Shown here piece after piece: positions 9,176 through 16,800 of a stretch of DNA of 28,206 nucleotides. Both the position numbers and the translations under genes were made by a program. Location of the stretch: NCBI GenBank assembly GCA_031835245.1, contig JAVKOQ010000551.1, positions 1 through 28,206 of the forward strand, written 5' to 3'. This DNA is from Balamuthia mandrillaris (Eukaryota > Discosea > Longamoebia > Balamuthiidae). Under the pieces are notes generated by a model. That model made no database searches and was not told the origin of the DNA. It saw only the letters and a program-made list of their open reading frames with translations. The stretch's first letter is position 1, and every line of letters begins with the position of its first letter.

Positions 9176-10009
9176 ATGCAACAAACCCAAATAACTGCCT
9201 TTATCTCTCGCTCTCCCACCAAAAGAAGGAAAGAGCAAGAGGAGAGCGATGAAGCACAAGCCTCGGAGCAGAAGAGGCCCAAGAACAAGGAGGAGGCGGT
9301 GAAGCGCAGTTCCACCAAGAGCCGTCGCAAAGGCAAAGAAATAGTTTCAGAGGAAGTGGAAGAAGAAACCGAAAACGAACCGTCACAGACTTCCTCCTCT
9401 TCCACCACCGCCAATGCCATAAAACCAACCTTTCAACGCAAAGAAATAAGCGAGGGCTGCTTTGTTAGCTTCTGCCCTAACTACCTCAACCCCTCCGAGG
9501 CCTCGGAGCTCTTTCAAGAGCTCCTCCAGCTGCCCAACTTCATCCAGGGGCAGTTCAAGATGTTTGGCAAACCCGTCAAGACGCCCCGCATGCAGTCCTG
9601 GATGTCCGACCCCGAGCTGACCGCCAGCCTCTACCAGCGGCAACCCGCCCTGCCATGGTCCCCCCGGCTGGCCAAGCTGAGGGATGAAATGGGGGCGCTC
9701 TGCGGAGGGTGTCACTTTGACTACGTGCTCATCAACCTGTACCGAGACGGAAGGGACTACATCGGCTTTCATGCGGACAAGGAGGCCATCCCGGAGGGGA
9801 AGAACAAGATAGCCTCGCTGTCCCTGGGAGAGCCACGGCGGTTCCTGATGCGGCGGTACAAGGAGAAGAAGGCCTCCCTGGAGTACCTGTTGACCCCAGG
9901 CAGCGTTATTTTGATGGAGGGCGAGACGCAGCGCCACTGGAAGCACAGCGTGCCGAAAGAGCCCAAGCGCACGCGGCCTCGCATTAACCTCACCTTTCGC
10001 ATCGCGTAG
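9176..10009 (+). CDS. AlkB-family (ALKBH2/3-like) DNA dealkylase, intronless, 277 aa
   Basis: This Fe(II)/2-oxoglutarate oxygenase family oxidatively removes alkyl groups from bases such as 1-methyladenine and 3-methylcytosine, and acts in the nucleus. The catalytic core occupies about residues 90-277. It includes the substrate-lid region (GKPVKTPRMQSWMSD), FDYVLINLYRDGRDYIGFHAD with the metal-binding His-x-Asp, SLSLGEPRRFLMR, the distal His in QRHWKHSVPK, and the C-terminal RPRINLTFR with the 2-oxoglutarate-binding arginines. Order, spacing and RINLTFR are typical of ALKBH2/3. The first about 85 residues are Lys/Glu-rich and disordered, with basic nuclear-localisation-like clusters (KRRK, KSRRKGK). 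They begin MQQTQITAFI, which resembles a PCNA-interacting peptide. The single exon and the high GC content of the core contrast with intron-rich neighbours and may reflect retroposition or transfer. Confidence 0.93.
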   Translation: MQQTQITAFISRSPTKRRKEQEESDEAQASEQKRPKNKEEAVKRSSTKSRRKGKEIVSEEVEEETENEPSQTSSSSTTANAIKPTFQRKEISEGCFVSFCPNYLNPSEASELFQELLQLPNFIQGQFKMFGKPVKTPRMQSWMSDPELTASLYQRQPALPWSPRLAKLRDEMGALCGGCHFDYVLINLYRDGRDYIGFHADKEAIPEGKNKIASLSLGEPRRFLMRRYKEKKASLEYLLTPGSVILMEGETQRHWKHSVPKEPKRTRPRINLTFRIA

Positions 10010-10039
10010 CAGTAAACAAATAAGTTAAACCTGAAATTG

Positions 10040-10084
10040 CTCATGTCGTCTTGGTAGACATTAAATATCTAATGACGACATGAG
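10040..10084. repeat. Perfect 11-bp inverted repeat (hairpin), 23-nt loop
   Basis: CTCATGTCGTC at 10040-10050 is repeated in perfect reverse complement (GACGACATGAG) at 10074-10084. It lies 31 bp after the AlkB-like stop codon, so it would fall in that transcript's 3' UTR. It could be an mRNA 3' structure, a protein-binding palindrome or a remnant of a small inverted-repeat element. The sequence does not decide between these. Confidence 0.65.
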
Positions 10085-10657
10085 AGAATGAAAATTGGGT
10101 CGCGCAGAAAAAAATACGAACAAAGCAGAGCGAAAAGAAACGGCCCTCCTCGTTGCTTTTTTGTTTCTTTCTTGTTCTTATTGTCTTTCCGTAGCACCAA
10201 AAGCGCTCATTGCGAGGGGAAGGGTGGGTGTGTGAAGGGGCAGGAGCGTTGATGGACAGTTAAGCCTTTAAGGTTTTACATATCCGGTTTTCGCTTTTAA
10301 TTTGCTTTGGGCCTCTCTGCGTTTCGCCACCATGACAACACGCGCGTAAGCTTCCTTCCCCTTTGGTCTCTTTTTTATAAGCTTCGTTCATCTTTTTTTT
10401 TTTGGCCACAACGCCGCAGGGAGGGTCTGCCGTATCGTCATGGTCTGAGTGCACTATGTCGACAAAATTTCCAAAAAGCGAATGCTTGGTGTCCGTTGGT
10501 GGAACAGAGCAACTCCGCACAAAGCAAAAAAAAAAAAGGGTTTTTGTTTTTCGGCCCATTTGATTGGTGGAACGGATGGGATTAACCAACCGCAGCAAAG
10601 CTCAGGTTCGCTTGTCAGCTTTTTTTTTTTTTGGTGCAGAGCAGATCATTTCACGTC

Positions 10658-10667
10658 TATAAAAGGG
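10658..10667 (+). promoter_or_regulatory. TATA-like box TATAAAAGGG
   Basis: A canonical TATAAAAGG sequence lies about 190 bp upstream of the signal-peptide ATG at 10848. A start site about 30 bp downstream would give a 5' UTR of about 160 nt. Promoter function is inferred from sequence and position. Confidence 0.45.
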
Positions 10668-10847
10668 ATCCTTGTTTTTTTTTTTTTTTTGGGAGGGGGA
10701 AGGGGCTCTTCGGTAAAGATAACTGAAAAAATATTATTCGTGTCCGTGCAGGCCCCACGGTTTGGTTGGTTTTCATTTTTTTTTTTCAGAGGGGCTTTTT
10801 GCGAGTAAGTACTTCACCTTACACACACAAAACACGCGCCTAGTCCA

Positions 10848-13800
10848 ATGAACGCGTCGTCGTTTTTGTTATCCTTGCTGTTTTCGCTGGTGGTCGGCGG
10901 CTGTTTGGCAGCGACGCCGGCGTGCAGGTTCACTCCTGAGGCGGATGACTTTGTCATCTATCACCAAGAAAGTGATTCGGAGACCCTTCGCTTGACCCAC
11001 AACGGCACGCTCTATGCCTGCGGAGCGCGTGACCTGTGCGAGCTCTTCGAGGACCCTGTCATCTGGTTGTTGGAGGGCACCGCCGGAGTGTATCGCCCCC
11101 ACAACGGTTCGCTGTTGGTGCCGGCTTCGGTTGATAACCTCAACAACGACTTTGATGGTCTTACTCACGTGGCTCCTGCTGAAGGACCTGGTGCTTAACC
11201 ACCTTCCCCTTCCTTTGTTGTTATTTTCCACCACATCTTCTTCAACTCACCAACTCAAAACAAAAGGAGCACGCTTGGTGTTTTGGGGCAGCAGAGCAGC
11301 GTTCAGAGCGGGTGTGGTGAGCGGCGAGCAATGGAACGCTGACAATGTGGGAGAGGGCTCCGCAGCCTTCGGCTTAGATACCACTGCGGTTGGCAGCGGC
11401 TCTCTCGCCTATGGCCTTGGTAAGGCCATTGCTTCTCTCTTATTATGTTGTTAAAGATTAACTCCTTCTTTCTTTCTTCCTCCTGCAACTTTTGGCTGAT
11501 GATGACACATCCAGCGAATGAGGGAGCTATCAGGGCGATTTTATCAGGTGCACTTGCCGGAGGCTATGGTAAGCAGTCTTGATCCTTCTTCCTCTTTGGG
11601 ACATCGGATGCACAGTCTTTTAAAATTTGCTCCTGCTTCTCTTCCACTTTTGCAGCTCAAGGTAATACAAGCGAGATCATGGCTGGTGGTTCAGGTGCCA
11701 TTGCGTTTGGTTATGGTGCTCACTCCTCTTCCTCCCCTCCTCTCTTTTTTCTGCTCCTCTCCCTCCTCTTGTTTTTCTGCTCCTCTTATTTCTTCTACTA
11801 CCCCTCTTCCTCCTGCAACTTTTGGCTGATGATGACACATCCAGCGAATGACGGTGATATCAGGGCGGTTGTATCAGGTGCAATGGCGGGAGGTTATGGT
11901 ACGCAGCCTTGTCCCTTCTTCCTCTTTGGAACATCGAAAGCACGGTCTTTTACACTCTTTGTTCCTGCTTCTCTTCCACTTTTGCAGCTCAAGGCAATAC
12001 TGGCGAGATCATGGCTGCTGGTGAAGGTGCCATTGCATTTGGTCATGGTGCTTACTCCTCTTCCTCCCCTCCTCTCTTTTTTCTGCTCCTCTTGTTCCTT
12101 CTGTTCCTTCTCCTCGTCCTCCCGCAACTTTTGGCTGATGATGGTGACACAAACAGCGAATGACGGAGCTATCAGGGCGGTTTCTTCAGGTGCAATGGCA
12201 GGAGGTTATGGTAAGCAGCCTTGTCCCTTCTTCCTCTTTGGAACATCGAACGCACGGTCTTTTACACTCTTTGTTCCTGCTTCTCTTCCACTTTTGCAGC
12301 TCAAGGCAATACAAGCGAGATCTTAGCTGCTGGTGCAGGTGCCATTGCGTTTGGTCATGGTGCTTACTCCTCTTCCTCTCCTCTCTTTTTTCTGCTCCTC
12401 TTATTCTTTCCGCTCCTTTTCCTCCACACTTTGGCTGATGATGACACATCCAGCGAATGATGGAGCTATCAGGGCGGTTTCACCAGGTGCACTGGCCGGA
12501 GGTTATGGTAAGCAGCCTTGTCCCTTCTTCCTCTTTGGAACATCACATCCACGACCCCTTACAATCTTTGTTCCTGCTTTTCCACTTTTGCAGTTCAAAG
12601 TGACAGCACGATCTCAGCTGCTGGTGCAGGTACCATTGCGTTTGGTTATGGTGCTTACTCCTCTTCCTCCTCTCCTCTCTTTTTTCCTGCCCCTCTTGGA
12701 ATATTAACGCACACTCCTTCTTAATCTTTGTTCCTGCTTCCCTTTCACTCTTGCAGCTCAAGGTAGTACTGGCGAGATGTTGGCTGCTGATGCAGGTGCC
12801 ATTGCGTTTGGTTATGGTGCTTACTCCTCTTTCTCTCTATTTTTTCTGCTCCTCTTGTTTCTTCTGCTCCTTCTCCTCTTCCTCCTTCTCCTTGTGCTTT
12901 GGCTGATGATGATGACACATCCAGCGAATGAGGGAGCTATCAAGGCGGTTTTATCAGGTGCACTGGCCGGAGGTCATGGTAAGCAGCCGTGCCCCTTCCC
13001 CTTCTTCCTCTTTGGAACATCGATTGTACAGTCTTTTACACTCTTTGTTCCTGCTTCTCTTCCACTTTTGCAGCTCAAGGCAATACAAGCGAGATTTTAG
13101 CTTCTGGTTCAGGTGCCATTGCGTTTGGTTATGGTGCTCACTCCTCTTCCTCCCCTCCTCGTTTTTCTGCTCCTCTCCTTCCTCCCTCTCTTCCTCCTGC
13201 AACGTTTGGCTGATGATGATGGCACAAACAGCGAATGAGGGAGAGATCAGGGCGGTTTCATCAGGTGCAATGGCGGGAGGTTATGGTAAGCAGCCTTGTC
13301 CCTTTTTCCTCTTTGGAACATCGAACGCACGGTCTTTTACACTCTTTGTTCCTGCTTCTCTTCCACTTTCGCAGCTCAAGGTGACAGCACGATCATGGCT
13401 GCTGATGTAGGTGCCATTGCGTTTGGTCATGGTGCTTACTCCTCTTCCTCCCCTCCTCGTTTTTCTGCTCCTCTCCCTCCTCCCCCTCTTCCTCCTGCAA
13501 CTTTTGGCTGATGATGACACATCCAGCGAATGAGGGCGATATTAGGGCGGTTTCTGCAGGTGCACTGGCGGGAGGTTATGGTAAGCAGCCTTGTCCCTTT
13601 TTCCTCTTTGGAACATCGAACGCACGGTCTTTTACACTCTTTGTTCCTGCTTCTCTTCCACTTTCGCAGCTCAAGGTGACAGCACGATCATGGCTGCTGA
13701 TGTAGGTGCCATTGCGTTTGGTCATGGTGCTTACTCCTCTTCCTCCCCTCCTCGTTTTTCTGCTCCTCTCCCTCCTCCCCCTCTTCCTCCTGCAACTTTT

Positions 13801-16800
13801 GGCTGATGATGACACATCCAGCGAATGAGGGCGATATTAGGGCGGTTTCTGCAGGTGCACTGGCGGGAGGTTATGGTAAGCAGCCTTGTCCCTTTTTCCT
13901 CTTTGGAACATCGAACGCACGGTCTTTTACACTCTTTGTTCCTGCTTCTCTTCCACTTTCGCAGCTCAAGGCAATACAAGCGAGATCTTAGCTGCCGGTT
14001 CAGGTGCCAGTTCGTTTGGTTATGGTGCTTACTCCTCTTCCTCTCCTCTCTTTTTTTTTGCTCCTCTTGTTCCTTCTGCTCCTTCTTCTCCTTTTGACTG
14101 ATGACGACACATCCAGCGAATGACGGTGATATCAGGGCGGTTGCATCAGGTGCACTGGCAGGAGGTTATGGTAAGCAGCCTTGTCCCTTCTTCCTCTTTG
14201 GAACATCGAACGCACGGTCTTTTACACTCTTTGTTCCTGCTTCTTCCACTTTTGCAGCTCAAGGTGACAGCGAGATTTTAGCTGCTGGTGAAGGTGCTAT
14301 TGCGTTTGGTTATGGTGCGTACTCCTCTTCCTCCGCCCTTTCTTCTGCTCCTCTTGTTCCTTCCGTTCCTTCTCCTCTTCCTCCTTCTCCTTGTGCTTTG
14401 GCTGATGATGACACATTCAGCGAATGAGGGAGCTATCAGTGCAGTAGGAGCAGGTGCACTGGCTGGCGGTTTCGGTACGCAGCCCAGCCCTTCCCCTTCT
14501 TTCTCTTCGGACCAGAGAATGCACGGTCTTTTACACTCTTTGTTCCTGTTTCTCTTCCACTCTTACAGCTCAAGGTAGTACAAGCGAGATAGTAGCTGCT
14601 AGTTCTGGTTCCAGTGCGTTTGGTTATGGTACTTAGCCCTCTTCCACTTCAACTTATTTTATTTTCTCCTCTACCTCCCTCTCTTCCTCCTTCAACTTTT
14701 GGCTGATGATGATGACACGTTCAGCAAATGATGGCGAGATCAGGGCGGTTTCATCAGGTGCACTGGCAGGAGGTTATGGTAAGCAGCCCAGCTCTTCCCC
14801 TTCTTCCTCTTCGGAACATCGAATGCACGGTCTTTTACACTCTTTGTTCCTGCTTCTCTTCCACTTTTGCAGCTCAAGGCAATACAAGCCAGATCATGGC
14901 TGCTGGTGCAGGTGCCAGTGCATTTGGTTTTGGTGCTTACTCCTCTTCCTCTCCTCCTCGTTTTTCTGCCCCTCTCCCTCCTCCCCCTCTTCCTCCTGCA
15001 ACTTTTGGCTGATGATGATGACACATCCAGCGTATGATGGAGCTATCACGTCAGTTGCATCGGGTGCAATGGCGGGAGGTTATGGTAAGCAGCCTTGTCC
15101 CTTCTTCCTCTTTGGAACATCACATGCACGGTCTTTTTCACTCTTTGTTCCTGCTTCTCTTCCACTTTCGCAGCTCAAGGTGACAGCGAGATCATGGCTA
15201 GTAGTTCTGGCGCCATTGCTTTTGGTTATAGTGCTTACTCCTCTTCCTCCTCTCCTCTCTTTTTCCTGCTCCTCTTGGAATATTACACGCACACTCCTTC
15301 TCAATCTTTGTTCCTGCTTCCCTTTCACTTTTGCAGCTGAAGGTAACACTGGCGAGATCATGGCTGCTGGTGCAGGTGCCAGTGCGTTTGGTTATGGTGC
15401 TTACTCCTCTTCCTCCTCTCCTCTCTTTTTTCTGCTCCTCTTGTATGTTCCTTCTCCTCTTCCTCCTGCAACTTTCGGCTGATGATGATGACACATCCAG
15501 CGAATGAGGGAGCTATCAGGGCGGTTTCTTCAGGTGCAATGGCGGGAGGTTATGGTAAGCAGCCCAGCCCTTCCCCTTCTTCCTCTTTGGAACATCGAAT
15601 GCATGGTCTTTTACTGCTTCTCTTCCACTCTTGCAGCTCAAGGTAATACAAGCGAGATCATGGCTGCTGGTGCAGGTGCCAGTGCATTTGGTTATGGTGC
15701 TTACTCCTCTTCCTACTCTCCTCTCTTTTTTCTGCTCCTCTTCCTCCTCCCTCTCTTCCTCTATCACCTTTTGGCTGATGATGGCACATCTAGCGAATGA
15801 GGGAGATATCAGGGCGGTCTCATCAGGTGCAATGGCGGGAGGTTATGGTAAGTAGCCTTGTCCCTTCTTTCTCTTCGGAACAAAACATGCATGGTCTTTT
15901 ACACTCTTTGTTCCTGCTTCTCTTCCACTTTTGCAGCTCAAGGTGACAGCGAGATCATAGCTGCTGGTTCAGGTGCCATTGCGTTTGGTTATGGTGCTTA
16001 CTCCTCACTTCAACTTATTTTATTTGCTCCTCTTCCTCCTCCCTCTCTTCCTCCATCACCTTTTGGCTGATGATGACACATTCAGCAAATGATGGCGAGA
16101 TCAGGGCGGTTTCATCAGGTGCACTGGCAGGAGGTTATGGTAAGCAGTCTTGTCCCTTCCTCTTCGGAACATAACATGCACGGTCTTTTACACTCTTTGT
16201 TCCTGCTTCTCTTCCACTTTTGCAGCTCAAGGTGACTGTGAGATCTTAGCTGCTAGTTCTGGTGCCATTGCGTTTGGTTATGGTGCTTACTCCTCTTCAC
16301 TTCAACCTATTTTATTTGCTCCTCTTCCTCCTTCCTCTCTTCCTCCTTCAACTTTTGGCTGATGATGACACATTCAGCAAATGATGGCAATATCAGGGCG
16401 GTTTCATCAGGTGCACTGGCAGGAGGTTATGGTAAGCAGCCGTGCCCCTTCTCCCTCTTTGGAACATCGAACGCACAGTCGTTTACACTCTTTGTTCCTG
16501 CTTCTCTTCCACTTTTGCAGCTAAAGGTGACAGCGAGATAATGGCTAGTAGTTCAGGTGCTATTGCGTTTGGTTATGGTGCTTACTCCTCTTCCTCCTCT
16601 CCTCTCTTTTGCTGCTCATCTTGGAATATTAAATGCACACTCCTTTGCGATCTTGTTTCCACTTTTGCAGCTCAAGGTAATACAAGCGAGATTTTAGCTG
16701 CTGGTGCAGGTGCCAGTGCATTTGGTTATGGTCCGTACTCCTCTTCCTCCTCCTCTCTTTTTTCTGCTCCTCTTGTTCCTTCCTTTCCTTCTCCTCTTCC

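Larger units (their letters stand above)
10010..10847. other. Intergenic region before the repeat-exon gene
   Basis: This 838-bp stretch holds an 11-bp-stem inverted repeat at 10040-10084, a TGTCGACA palindrome at 10457-10464, many runs of T, and a TATA-like box at 10658-10667. No frame encodes a recognisable protein. An ATG in a good context at 10332, followed by plausible splice signals, would give only a 60-residue low-complexity peptide. The region probably contains the AlkB-like 3' UTR and the promoter and 5' UTR of the next gene. Confidence 0.55.

Noticed and set aside
10332-10600. Small two-exon gene starting at an ATG in a good context (10332), with a GTAAGC donor and CGCAG acceptor
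   Set aside because: It would encode about 60 low-complexity residues running through a poly-A tract, with no recognisable domain. It more likely lies in the 5' region of the repeat-exon gene.
12134-12145. TGATGATGA in the B introns as a snoRNA C box
   Set aside because: It lies only about 18 nt before the acceptor, with no room for a guide and D box downstream. A branch site (CTGAT) explains its conservation better.
11679-12326. Long plus-strand frames rich in Leu/Phe/Ser across the repeat array
   Set aside because: They run through conserved GT-AG introns out of the repeat frame and are by-products of pyrimidine-rich introns.
13281-13520. Minus-strand frames in the repeat array (basic, Arg/Glu-rich)
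   Set aside because: They are reverse complements of the plus-strand exons and introns, and their repetition only follows the DNA repeat.
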